Part shown: positions 37,701-45,008 of the stretch, piece after piece
Position numbering within the stretch: position 1 is the stretch's first letter
How the letters are laid out: every line of letters begins with the position of its first letter
From: Bacteroides stercoris ATCC 43183
Lineage (GTDB): Bacteria; Bacteroidota; Bacteroidia; Bacteroidales; Bacteroidaceae
Direction: 5' to 3'
NCBI RefSeq assembly: GCF_025147325.1
Contig: NZ_CP102262.1
Span: 1,736,001 to 1,800,000 of the forward strand
Length of the DNA: 64,000 nt
Made by a program: the position numbers and the translations under genes
Notes under the pieces: generated by a model
The model's input: the letters and a program-made list of their open reading frames with translations, nothing else
What the model was told of the DNA's origin: nothing
The model's database searches: none

Positions 37701-38273
37701 TTCGTTCTCCAGCATTTCAATCTTCTGGATTTCGTGAGAAGTACGGAAACCGTCGAAGAAGTTAACGAACGGTACGCGGCTCTTGATAGTAGAAAGGTGA
37801 GCGACACCCGCCAGGTCCATAACTTCCTGTACGGAACCTTCGGCCAACATGGCGAAACCTGTCTGACGTGCAGACATTACGTCCTGGTGGTCACCGAAGA
37901 TACACAGCGCATGGCTTGCCAAAGTACGTGCGGATACGTGGAACACGCAAGGCAGGAATTCACCGGCAATCTTGTACATGTTCGGTATCATCAGCAACAG
38001 ACCTTGTGAAGCGGTGTACGTTGTAGTCAGCGCACCGGCTTGCAAAGAACCGTGAACGGCGCCGGCAGCACCGCCTTCGGATTGCATTTCCTGTACCAAT
38101 ACTGTTTCGCCGAAGATGTTTTTACGACCTGCGGCAGCCCATTCGTCTACGTATTCAGCCATCGTAGAAGAGGGTGTGATAGGATAGATGGCAGCTACTT
38201 CCGAGAACATATACGAGATATGTGCAGCAGCCTGGTTACCATCACAAGTAATGAATTTCTTCTGTTTAGTCAT
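34716..38273 (-). CDS. nifJ: Pyruvate:ferredoxin (flavodoxin) oxidoreductase
   Basis: This 1,185-residue single-chain enzyme oxidises pyruvate to acetyl-CoA and CO2 and reduces ferredoxin, the main route of pyruvate use in anaerobes. Domain order is complete: N-terminal pyrimidine-binding/TPP domain (ICDGNQAAAH-like start, YPITPSSTMAEYVDEWA), transketolase C-like and gamma domains, EKR region, two 4Fe-4S motifs (CIQCNKCAYVCP and CLGCGNCADICP), and the C-terminal TPP domain (FSGACSGCGETPYVKL, GDGASYDIGYGG, LDTEVYSNTGGQSSKATP). Codon use is strongly biased, typical of a highly expressed gene, and this produces several long but spurious frames on the other strand. An ATPase gene ends 46 bp upstream on the same strand. 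Confidence 0.97.
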   Translation of the reverse strand: MTKQKKFITCDGNQAAAHISYMFSEVAAIYPITPSSTMAEYVDEWAAAGRKNIFGETVLVQEMQSEGGAAGAVHGSLQAGALTTTYTASQGLLLMIPNMYKIAGEFLPCVFHVSARTLASHALCIFGDHQDVMSARQTGFAMLAEGSVQEVMDLAGVAHLSTIKSRVPFVNFFDGFRTSHEIQKIEMLENEDLAPLIDQEALAEFRARALNPMNPVARGMAENPDHFFQHRESCNNYYEAVPAIVEEYMNEISKITGRKYGLFDYYGAEDAERVIIAMGSVTEAAREAIDYLVANGEKVGLVAVHLYRPFSAKHFLAAVPKTAKKIAVLDRTKEPGANGEPLYLDVKDCFYGTENAPVIVGGRYGLGSKDTTPAQIIAVYKNLAMPMPKNHFTIGIVDDVTFTSLPQEEEIALGGEGMFEAKFYGLGADGTVGANKNSVKIIGDNTDKHCQAYFSYDSKKSGGFTCSHLRFGDTPIRSTYLVNTPNFVACHVQAYLHMYDVTRGLRKNGSFLLNTIWEGEELAKNLPNRVKKYFAQNNISVYYINATQIAQEIGLGNRTNTILQSAFFRITGVIPVEQAVEQMKKFIVKSYGKKGEDVVNKNYAAVDRGGEYKTLAIDPAWANLPDDAKAENNDPAFINEVVRPINAQDGDLLKVSAFKGIEDGTWEQGTAKYEKRGVAAFVPEWNPENCIQCNKCAYVCPHASIRPFVLDAEEQKGAEFSQLKAVGKAFEGMTFRMQVDVLDCLGCGNCADICPGNPKKGGKALTMKHLESQLAEAANWTYCVENVKSKQHLVDIKANVKNSQFATPLFEFSGACSGCGETPYVKLISQLFGDREMVANATGCSSIYSGSVPSTPYTKNEKGHGPAWANSLFEDFCEFGLGMELANEKMRARIVKTMEEAIAAEGTPAEYKEVFQAWIENMYDADKTKELAEKIIPMVEAAKDKCDCCKTIAGLSQYLVKRSQWIIGGDGASYDIGYGGLDHVIASGKDVNILVLDTEVYSNTGGQSSKATPVGAIAKFAAAGKRVRKKDLGLMATTYGYVYVAQIAMGADQAQTLKAIREAEAYPGPSLIIAYAPCINHGLKAGMGKSQAEEEKAVKCGYWHLWRYNPALEAEGKNPFTLDSKEPDWSGFQDFLKGEVRYASVMKQYPQEAEELFKAAEENAKWRYNSYKRLSKENWGAEVAE

Positions 38274-38319
38274 AACTAAATTGAATTTATTAAGTAAAAA
38301 AAACTCTTTGTCTGTAAAT

Positions 38320-39498
38320 CTAATACAGGAAGCCGAACAGCCAGAGAGGTATCTGATTGCCCCGGCCTATCTCTGCCTTGTGCAATGCGTACGTCACTCC
38401 CGGATTGTTCTTGATCCTCATGCCTTCCTGACAAATCTTGAAAGGCATCACTTCGTCCACCATGAACGAAATGTTCTTGTCGCCTTTGTTCACTTTGTGG
38501 TCTTTCCACATGGTGTTTACAAAGAACGTTTCCAGCACATCCTGCTCTTCCACCTTTACGGGGTAGATGGAGTACATCAGGTTGGAATTGTGCATCATTA
38601 TCTTCGACGGCTTTTTGGGGAATTCTTCTCCTTTGGGATATACCATGTTGATAAGCCGTGCATCTGCCAGATACTTGATGTAGTTCATCACCGTAGCTCT
38701 GGATGTCTGTATATCGTTGGCCAATTGGCTCACATTAGGCGCTTTCGGGCCGTCCACCGCCAACAAATATAGTAATTTTTTTATCTTTGACAGATATTTC
38801 AGCTCTATTTGTTTGATGAGCAGGATGTCCACTTCCACCATCATGTTCATCGTCTTCAGCAGATTCTCCGAGAAATTGCGCTTCTCGAGGAAAAAGGGGT
38901 AGAAGCCGTGGTGCATATAGTCTTGAAAATAGTCCAGCGGGCGTACTTTGGACAGAATGCCTTTGGCTATCTGTTCGTGGTTGCTCAGGATTTCTTCCAG
39001 TGAGTAGGCGTGGAACTTCATGTCGGTCTGCAGGTTCAGATACTCACGGAAGGAGAAACCGCGCAGGTTATAACTTTTCGCAATGTCGCGCAACTCCAGA
39101 TTTTCCTCTTTCAGGCGCATCACGGACGAGCCGGTGAATACAATCTTCAGATTGGGAAAACGGTCGTAGCACAGGCGCAGCTCCTTGCTCCAGTCGGGGT
39201 GCTTGAACACCTGGTCTATCAACAATACCTTTCCGCCGCGGCGCTGGAATTCGTAAGCGAAGTCCACCAGGCTGTGACCGGAGAAGTAAAAGTTGTTCAT
39301 GTTGATAAAGAGGCAGGAGCGGTCGGTACCGAATTTCTCTTTGGCATATTGCAGCAGGAATGTGGTCTTGCCTACGCCTCGGGTGCCTTTGATACCGATA
39401 AGACGGTCGTTCCAGTCAATCTCATCCATGAGGTCGCGGCGAACGGGGGCATTTGTATGCTCTACCAGATAAGCGTGTGTTCGGTAAAATGCTTCCAT
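38320..39498 (-). CDS. AAA-family ATPase of the DUF4143-associated type
   Basis: The 392-residue protein has a P-loop GTRGVGKTTFLL (about 38-50), a Walker B-like KVLLIDQVFKHPDW (about 92-105) and the sensor-like FTGSSVMRL. The C-terminal part contains a winged-helix-like segment (NVSQLANDIQTSRATVMNYIKYLADARLINMVYPKG) and a remnant of a nuclease-like fold (KVNKGDKNISFMVDEVMPFKICQEG). This is the layout of the large, poorly understood family of ATP-binding proteins often linked to toxin-antitoxin-like or transcription roles. Function is unknown. It is 46 bp upstream of the PFOR gene on the same strand, so read-through is possible, although the two are not known to be functionally linked. Confidence 0.85.
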   Translation of the reverse strand: MEAFYRTHAYLVEHTNAPVRRDLMDEIDWNDRLIGIKGTRGVGKTTFLLQYAKEKFGTDRSCLFINMNNFYFSGHSLVDFAYEFQRRGGKVLLIDQVFKHPDWSKELRLCYDRFPNLKIVFTGSSVMRLKEENLELRDIAKSYNLRGFSFREYLNLQTDMKFHAYSLEEILSNHEQIAKGILSKVRPLDYFQDYMHHGFYPFFLEKRNFSENLLKTMNMMVEVDILLIKQIELKYLSKIKKLLYLLAVDGPKAPNVSQLANDIQTSRATVMNYIKYLADARLINMVYPKGEEFPKKPSKIMMHNSNLMYSIYPVKVEEQDVLETFFVNTMWKDHKVNKGDKNISFMVDEVMPFKICQEGMRIKNNPGVTYALHKAEIGRGNQIPLWLFGFLY

Positions 39499-39524
39499 GC
39501 TTTAAATTCGGTTTATCGGGCGAC

Positions 39525-39602
39525 AAATATACGCCTTTTTTATAGAATTGCAAAGTAGAGATAGCAAAATATCTTATTTCATAGTTAAGTTTTATATATT
39601 TG
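39525..39602. promoter_or_regulatory. Divergent promoters for the ATPase and ATP-grasp-like genes
   Basis: The minus strand reads TATATTTG at 39525-39532, 26 bp before the ATPase start. The plus strand reads TATATTTG at 39595-39602, 57 bp before the ATP-grasp-like gene. Both match the -7 consensus exactly. Confidence 0.55.
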
Positions 39603-39659
39603 TATGCTGTTCTTTTTCTCTGTAAGTTTGCAGTTCCGAATAATTATGAACTATAATCG

Positions 39660-40838
39660 ATGGAACTATATCTTTTCAATCCGGATTCAGACCTTGCGCT
39701 TGCCAATAACGAAGCGAACTACATAGCCCCGGCTTCCGCCCGCCGTATGGCGCAGGACATGGCTTTGCTGCCGATATGGTATGCCGCTCCGGGCAGTGCG
39801 GTACTGGCGCCTTCCGCTTACAATGCGGATTTCTTGAAGCGGATGCGGGAACTCTTCGGGTTGCAGGTGCAACTGGTCACCGAGCCTGAGTTGCCCGATT
39901 ATGCCGAAGCCCGAATTGTGCCGTGGGGCTGGAATCCTGCCATCCGCAGGTTCTTTCTGAAAGGGGGAGTTCGTGAAGACAGACTGCCTTCTCCCCGGCT
40001 TCTTGCGGAATACAGGCTGCTCTCTTCCCGTCTGCAGGCTGTGGCGGTGACCCGGCGCATGACGGACCGCTATCCCGAATGCACCTGCGGCGAACATACG
40101 CTCCTAAACAATATTGCGGATTGTGAACGCACGGTGAATGCAATGCACGCCTGCCTGCTCAAAGTACCCTGGTCGGGTAGCGGAAAGGGGCTGAACTGGT
40201 GTCTGCATGGGTTTACGAAGCCCGTCTCCAATTGGTGTGAACGGGTTTTGAGAGAGCAGGGGTGTCTTACGGCAGAACCCATATATAATAAGGTGAAGGA
40301 TTTTGCCCTTGAGTTCTATTCGGACGGACAGGGCGAAGTGCGCTTTGCGGGCTATTCCGTGTTCTCCACCAATGAGCATGGCGCCTATACGGGCAATCTG
40401 CTTGCATCGGACGGACAGATAGAGGAAAGTATCGCATGCTGTCTGCCCCTTGAGAAGTTGACGGGTATACGCGAAGCGCTGCGTGCGGAATTGGCCTCAA
40501 TCTATGGGAACACGTATACCGGTTATCTGGGAGTGGATATGATGGTTTGCCGGTCAGACAAGGAGAACGGATATCGTGTACATCCTTGCGTGGAGATAAA
40601 TATGCGTATGAATATGGGTGTTGTAGCCCGCTTGTTTTACGACAGGTTTGTGGCTCCCGGCAGTAAGGGATGTTTTGCTGTTGAATACGTTCCCGATAAT
40701 GAAACATTGCGTGCACGGCACGAACAGGATATGCACGATTATCCGTTAATGGTGGAGCAGGGCAGACTTGCTTCCGGTTATTTGCCGTTAGTGCCCGTTA
40801 CGGGTAAAAGCTGTTACAGAGCGTATGTCCGGATATGA
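39660..40838 (+). CDS. ATP-grasp-like protein of unknown substrate
   Basis: I do not recognise a named family for this 392-residue protein, but the second half looks like an ATP-grasp ligase. LLKVPWSGSGKGLNW (about 165-180) resembles the lysine and Gly-rich ATP loop, EPIYNKVKDFALEF (about 203-216) the hinge, and GYLGVDMMV with HPCVEINMRMNMG (about 287-320) the metal-binding E-x-N pair with its following Arg. The first 110 residues begin LYLFNPDSDLALANNEANYIAPASARRMAQDM and may form the pre-ATP-grasp domain. No signal peptide or membrane segment is seen. Such enzymes join a carboxylate to an amine or thiol. The gene is monocistronic with its own promoter, so its neighbours give no hint of substrate. 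Confidence 0.75.
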   Translation: MELYLFNPDSDLALANNEANYIAPASARRMAQDMALLPIWYAAPGSAVLAPSAYNADFLKRMRELFGLQVQLVTEPELPDYAEARIVPWGWNPAIRRFFLKGGVREDRLPSPRLLAEYRLLSSRLQAVAVTRRMTDRYPECTCGEHTLLNNIADCERTVNAMHACLLKVPWSGSGKGLNWCLHGFTKPVSNWCERVLREQGCLTAEPIYNKVKDFALEFYSDGQGEVRFAGYSVFSTNEHGAYTGNLLASDGQIEESIACCLPLEKLTGIREALRAELASIYGNTYTGYLGVDMMVCRSDKENGYRVHPCVEINMRMNMGVVARLFYDRFVAPGSKGCFAVEYVPDNETLRARHEQDMHDYPLMVEQGRLASGYLPLVPVTGKSCYRAYVRI

Positions 40839-40869
40839 TTCTTGCTGTTGATGCATATTTCAAGTGGCT

Positions 40870-40973
40870 GGTACCTGATGTACCTGCCGCTTGGTACGTC
40901 AAGTACCTTACTAAGGTACACGTCCTACCATGGTAAGAAACACGTCGTACCACAGTCAGGTACGAGACGTACC
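40870..40973. repeat. Array of five 15-bp palindromes (GGTAC-N5-GTACC) at 22-23 bp spacing
   Basis: Units start at 40870, 40893, 40915, 40937 and 40959, so the spacing is 23, 22, 22 and 22. Units 1, 2 and 5 are perfect (GGTACCTGATGTACC, GGTACGTCAAGTACC, GGTACGAGACGTACC). Unit 3 has one mismatch (GGTACACGTCCTACC) and unit 4 keeps only the right arm (GAAACACGTCGTACC). The central five bases vary, and the 7-8 bp spacers are unrelated. The array lies in the 197-bp gap between two convergent genes, so it is not in a normal promoter position. Each unit can fold as a small hairpin. Confidence 0.85.
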
Positions 40974-41035
40974 AAATGAGGAATTCTTTTGGTACATGCA
41001 TCCTTTTGACTATAAACGCATTGCCTTTGTGTTTC

Positions 41036-42490
41036 CTATTGGCAGATGGGACTTTCGTTGCCGCAACGGTCTACGGCGGTAACTGCAAAGTATTTCCGGG
41101 TGTTCCAGGGGCGGATAGGGGCATATATGTATTCGGTTCCCTGTATGCGTTGCGCCAGTATATTTTCCGGGTTGGCGGTATCTACGGGATACGTATCGGA
41201 ACCGTAGACTACATAGGTCGGCGCATTCCGTTTATCGTTGTCAGTGGCGGCTTGCCAGGTGATTTTCCAGTATCCGTCGGCCAGCTTCCCGACGTTGAGT
41301 TGCGTGGGGGCGGTTGGCGGCACATTGTCTATCCACGGCATGGCGGGTTGCATGGCGGGGGCGGTATAGTAGTTCTCTTGAAGTATGTCATACAACCCCT
41401 GCGTATTGTCCATAAGGTACTTCACGCGGTAGTGGCCTTCGCCCGCCAGGCCGTGTGCACGGGTGAAGTTTATCTGCCGTTCCACTTCGTCCACAGTCCA
41501 GTTGCCTTCGCCGGGGTCGAGGAAGTAGATGCCCAGTCCGGGAATAATCTGCCGGCCGTTGCTTTGCTCCTGCCAGTCGAGGGCGAAAGGATAGAAGCCG
41601 TTGCCGCGGAAGTACATCATAGGATATATCTGGTCCTGTATGCCTTCGCCCAGCCAGCCTTGTACGTCCTGATAGACGGTGTGGAACGCATTCCAGCCGC
41701 GCGACGGATAGCGGGCGGTGTCGCGGTACTTACCCACGGGGCAGGTGCTCACCTTTACCCAGGGCTTCAGCGCCTTGACGCCTTTATAGAGATAACGGAC
41801 TATTTCCGTGATATTGTCACGCCGCCATTGCGCGAGGTCGCGTCCGTTGCCGTACTTCTTATAGGTATAGCTGTCGGAGAAGCGCAGGGCATGTTCGGGG
41901 TAGCGCAGGTAATCGAAATGCACGCCGTCCACATCGTAACGTTCCACGACTTCGCGGACAAGGCTCATCAGGTATTCTTTGGTCTGCGGATGTCCGGGAT
42001 TGAGGAAATACTCGCGTTTATAAGGTACGCAGATAGCGGGTTTGCGTTTGGTGACCGATGCCTTGCCGAGGGCGGCGACATGCTTGCGGTTGCCTAAAGG
42101 AATGGTCACCATCCAGGCGTGGCATTCCATACCGCGTTTGTGGCATTCGGCTACGGCAAAGGCAAGCGGGTCGTAGCCGGGGTTGCCGTCGGTTTTTCCT
42201 GTCAGGATGGAGTTATAAGGCTCGATGGACGATTTGTAGAGCACATCGCCCCGCGTACGGGTCTGAAACAGTACGGTGTTGAAGTTGGCGGCTTTCAGTT
42301 TGTCCAGTATCTCTACGAGTTCGTCCTGCTGCTTGCGGATGCTCTCGGGCGTGGTGGCGCGGGTGCGGGGCCAATCCAGTCCGTAGACGGCGGTGACCCA
42401 TGCGGCACGTACCTCGTGCTTGGGCGGCCGCTGGGCGGCAAGGGGAAGAAGACAGAAGATATATAATAGTATAAGGCTTGATTTCTTCAT
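41036..42490 (-). CDS. GHL10/DUF187 family putative glycoside hydrolase (first copy)
   Basis: The ATG at 42490 gives a signal peptide (SLILLYIFCLLPLAAQ) and 484 residues; an upstream extension of 29 residues is basic and unlikely. The protein has the GHL10 (DUF187) TIM barrel: HEVRAAWVTAVYGLDWP, FNTVLFQTRTRGDVLYKSSIEPYN, CHKRGMECHAWM, YDVDGVHFDYLRYPE and KVSTCPVGKYRD, ending with a fibronectin-like domain (PPTAPTQLNVGKLADGYWKITWQAATDNDKRN). The HFDYLRYP motif holds the acidic residues expected at the active site. Substrates of this family are poorly known; YngK-type peptidoglycan or polysaccharide hydrolase roles have been suggested. A paralogue lies at 47853-49364. Confidence 0.88.
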   Translation of the reverse strand: MKKSSLILLYIFCLLPLAAQRPPKHEVRAAWVTAVYGLDWPRTRATTPESIRKQQDELVEILDKLKAANFNTVLFQTRTRGDVLYKSSIEPYNSILTGKTDGNPGYDPLAFAVAECHKRGMECHAWMVTIPLGNRKHVAALGKASVTKRKPAICVPYKREYFLNPGHPQTKEYLMSLVREVVERYDVDGVHFDYLRYPEHALRFSDSYTYKKYGNGRDLAQWRRDNITEIVRYLYKGVKALKPWVKVSTCPVGKYRDTARYPSRGWNAFHTVYQDVQGWLGEGIQDQIYPMMYFRGNGFYPFALDWQEQSNGRQIIPGLGIYFLDPGEGNWTVDEVERQINFTRAHGLAGEGHYRVKYLMDNTQGLYDILQENYYTAPAMQPAMPWIDNVPPTAPTQLNVGKLADGYWKITWQAATDNDKRNAPTYVVYGSDTYPVDTANPENILAQRIQGTEYIYAPIRPWNTRKYFAVTAVDRCGNESPICQ

Positions 42491-42690
42491 GTTGCTGTCT
42501 TGTTTTCGGTAAATGATGATTTCTCCTCTACGGTGAAACAAATTCCTTTTTACTTCTTTATTTCTGTTATATTTCACGGCGAAGATACGTAAATCACCTG
42601 ATAAAATTGCGTAGTTTAGTTAGAAACCGTTACATTTGCATACATAAAATACATTATTAACACTTGCTGTATATTAAACATTAGCACGCC
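42491..42690. promoter_or_regulatory. Divergent promoters for the GHL10 gene and cstA
   Basis: The plus strand has TTG at 42607-42609, a 21-bp gap and TACATTTG at 42631-42638, a good promoter for cstA. The minus strand reads TATCTTCG at 42580-42587, one base off consensus, for the GHL10 gene. Nothing else is recognisable in the 200 bp. Confidence 0.6.
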
Positions 42691-44106
42691 ATGATTACAT
42701 TTACGCTCTGCCTGCTGGCGTTGGTTGCAGGTTATTTCATCTACGGACGCTTTATAGAACACGTATTCGGACCGGACGACCGCAAGACTCCTGCTATTAC
42801 CAAAGCCGACGGGGTGGACTATATCCCGCTGCCTACGTGGAAAATCTTTATGATACAGTTCCTGAATATCGCAGGCCTGGGACCTATCTTCGGTGCAATC
42901 ATGGGAGCGAAATTCGGTTCGGCATCCTATCTGTGGATAGTGTTCGGAAGTATTTTTGCCGGAGCGGTGCACGACTATTTTGCAGGAATGCTTTCGTTGC
43001 GCAACGGGGGCGAGAGCCTGCCGGAGATTATAGGCCGTTATCTGGGCGTGACTACCAAGCAGGTGATGCGCGGATTTACCGTTGTCCTGATGATACTTGT
43101 GGGAGCCGTGTTTGTGGCAGGCCCTGCCGGACTGCTTGCCAGCCTGACGCCGGAAACGCTGGACACTGTTTTCTGGATTGTGGTGGTCTTTATCTATTAT
43201 ATACTTGCCACCTTGCTGCCGGTGGATAAGATTATCGGCAAGATATATCCGCTGTTTGCCATTGCGCTGCTGTTTATGGCGGTGGGCATTTTGGTTATGC
43301 TCTACGTGAAGCATCCGGTATTGCCGGAAGTATGGGACGGATTGCAGAATACCCATCCCAACGCTTCGGCGCTGCCTGTATTTCCCATTATGTTTGTCAG
43401 CATCGCGTGCGGGGCTATCAGCGGTTTTCATGCCACGCAAAGCCCCTTGATGGCACGCTGCATGATGAGCGAGCGCCATGGACGTCCTATATTCTACGGA
43501 GCCATGATTACCGAAGGCATCGTGGCCCTTATCTGGGCTGCCGCCGCTACTTGCTTCTTCCATGAAAACGGAATGGCGGAGACGAATGCCGCCGTCATTG
43601 TGGATGCCATTACGAAAGACTGGCTGGGAACAATCGGAGGCGTACTGGCTATACTGGGTGTGATTGCAGCCCCCATTACCAGCGGCGATACCGCTTTCCG
43701 TTCGGCACGGCTTATCGTTGCAGATTTCCTGGGGATGGAACAAAAAACGATGCGCCGCCGTTTATATATCTGCATACCGATGTTTTTGGCTGCTATCGGA
43801 CTGTTGCTGTACAGCCTGCGCGATAAGGACGGTTTCGATATGATATGGCGTTACTTTGCATGGGCCAATCAGACCTTGTCCGTCTTTACCCTATGGGCTG
43901 TCACAGTGTATCTGGTGCGTGCGAGGAAGTTGTATTTCCTGACGTTGATACCTGCCCTTTTCATGACCTGCGTCTGTACAACGTATATCTGTATAGCGCC
44001 CGAAGGTTTCGGCCTGTCGCATCCGGCATCCTACGGCATAGGAGCAGCCGGTGTGGCGATAGCTCTAGTATGGTTCGTGCTATGGAAGAAAAGACAAACA
44101 GACTAA
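42691..44106 (+). CDS. cstA: CstA-type carbon starvation protein, peptide/pyruvate transporter
   Basis: This 471-residue membrane protein has about 13 hydrophobic segments and the CstA family signatures: GYFIYGRFIEHVFGPDDRKTPA at the start, VDYIPLPTWKIFMIQFLNIAGLGPIFGAIMG, and CGAISGFHATQSPLMARCM. Characterised members import pyruvate or peptides. The protein is shorter than E. coli CstA (about 700) and corresponds to the compact form common in anaerobes. A 74-residue membrane protein starts 15 bp downstream and a beta-barrel gene follows, probably one transcript ending at the hairpin at 44887. Confidence 0.93.
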   Translation: MITFTLCLLALVAGYFIYGRFIEHVFGPDDRKTPAITKADGVDYIPLPTWKIFMIQFLNIAGLGPIFGAIMGAKFGSASYLWIVFGSIFAGAVHDYFAGMLSLRNGGESLPEIIGRYLGVTTKQVMRGFTVVLMILVGAVFVAGPAGLLASLTPETLDTVFWIVVVFIYYILATLLPVDKIIGKIYPLFAIALLFMAVGILVMLYVKHPVLPEVWDGLQNTHPNASALPVFPIMFVSIACGAISGFHATQSPLMARCMMSERHGRPIFYGAMITEGIVALIWAAAATCFFHENGMAETNAAVIVDAITKDWLGTIGGVLAILGVIAAPITSGDTAFRSARLIVADFLGMEQKTMRRRLYICIPMFLAAIGLLLYSLRDKDGFDMIWRYFAWANQTLSVFTLWAVTVYLVRARKLYFLTLIPALFMTCVCTTYICIAPEGFGLSHPASYGIGAAGVAIALVWFVLWKKRQTD

Positions 44107-44121
44107 AAAACTCTTAAACCG

Positions 44122-44346
44122 ATGAAGAAACTCAAGAAATCTACCGGGCTGACCGTAGCCCTGCTTATTTATGTTTCTGCCACCGCGGCGTATTTCCTGC
44201 CGCGCAATACGGAAATTAGCAATACGGAGAAATATGTAACCGTAATCGCTTCGTATGTCATCGTACTGGCGTTGTGGCTGGTGCTGCGCAAAAAAGAGGA
44301 GTTGCAGCGTAAGCGCCGTGAAGAAGATAAAATAGAACGAAAATAA
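44122..44346 (+). CDS. Small two-helix membrane protein
   Basis: The 74-residue protein has two hydrophobic segments (LTVALLIYVSATAAYFLP and YVTVIASYVIVLALWLVL) and a highly charged tail (RKKEELQRKRREEDKIERK) likely to be cytoplasmic. The start ATG at 44122 lies 15 bp after cstA and is preceded by A/T-rich sequence. I do not recognise the family. Its position suggests co-transcription with cstA, and small partners of transporters are common, but a functional link is only a guess. Confidence 0.7.
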   Translation: MKKLKKSTGLTVALLIYVSATAAYFLPRNTEISNTEKYVTVIASYVIVLALWLVLRKKEELQRKRREEDKIERK

Positions 44347-44371
44347 TTATTCACTTAAAAACGAAAACAAG

Positions 44372-44851
44372 ATGAGAAGACTTGCATTAATCGTATGCCT
44401 GCTTATTGGCACAGTGGCTGCCCATGCGCAGTTTGAAAAAGGAAAGTGGTTCGTCAACCCTTCCGTTACCGGGCTTAATTTTTCCTACAATACGGAAACG
44501 GATAAGGCTCATTTCGGTCTTGAGGTCAAGGGCGGTGCTTTTTTAATCGATAACGTGGCTTTGCTGCTGGATGCCGGCGCTACATGGCAAGGCGGCGGAA
44601 CGGATGTCTATACGTTGGGTGTGGGCGGACGTTACTATTTCAACAAAATTGGTGTATTTCTGGGAGCTGATGTAAACTTGAACCGTTACAACTGGGACGG
44701 TGGCGATAAAACCCGTTTCGGTTTCGGCATGGAGGGCGGTTATGCTTTCTTCCTGTCGCGTACGGTCACTATCGAGCCTGCCGTTTATTGGGATATAAAT
44801 AAAGACCGTTCGGAGTTCGGTCTGAAAGTGGGATTCGGTTTCTACTTCTAA
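44372..44851 (+). CDS. Outer membrane beta-barrel protein
   Basis: The 159-residue protein starts with a signal peptide (LALIVCLLIGTVAAHAQ) and is built of alternating hydrophobic strands with aromatic ends (LNFSYNTETDKAHFGLEVKGGAFLIDNVALLLDAG, YTLGVGGRYYFNKIGVFLGADVNL), closing with FGLKVGFGFYF, the C-terminal aromatic signal for barrel assembly. Size fits a small eight-stranded OmpW/OmpX-like barrel. Function unknown. It ends the cstA cluster and is followed by a strong terminator. Confidence 0.85.
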   Translation: MRRLALIVCLLIGTVAAHAQFEKGKWFVNPSVTGLNFSYNTETDKAHFGLEVKGGAFLIDNVALLLDAGATWQGGGTDVYTLGVGGRYYFNKIGVFLGADVNLNRYNWDGGDKTRFGFGMEGGYAFFLSRTVTIEPAVYWDINKDRSEFGLKVGFGFYF

Positions 44852-44886
44852 AAAAGAAAAAGCTCTTTTTGCACAATATCTGATTT

Positions 44887-44929
44887 CGTCTCCTAAGATG
44901 GTTTGTTTCGTCTTAGGAGACGATTTTTT
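44887..44929 (+). terminator. Terminator of the cstA cluster
   Basis: A perfect 12-bp stem (CGTCTCCTAAGA with TCTTAGGAGACG) and a 12-nt loop are followed by ATTTTTT on the plus strand. Confidence 0.9.
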
Positions 44930-44941
44930 GTTTCGTGGGAT

Positions 44942-44987
44942 GAAAAAACATCCCGTAAGACGGATTAATCTATCTTACGGGATGTTT
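44942..44987 (-). terminator. Terminator of uvrA
   Basis: A perfect 15-bp stem (44946-44960 with 44973-44987) has a 12-nt loop and, on the minus strand, runs into a T-run at 44948-44943. It lies 22 bp after the uvrA stop. Together with the preceding hairpin it separates two convergent units. Confidence 0.9.
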
Positions 44988-45008
44988 CTGACGGAATTGT
45001 ACGTTTGG

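Noticed and set aside
35898..38009. Two long + strand frames (282 and 360 residues) opposite PFOR
   Set aside because: They are shadows of the highly biased PFOR gene and look like reverse translations of it, rich in Val, Cys and Phe with no family signature.
40870..40973. CRISPR-like array
   Set aside because: Repeats are only 15 bp with variable centres, spacers are 7-8 bp and no cas gene is nearby.
40976..42097. 373-residue + strand frame opposite the first GHL10 gene
   Set aside because: It begins in the repeat array and runs antisense through the GHL10 gene. Its sequence has no domain or signal peptide.
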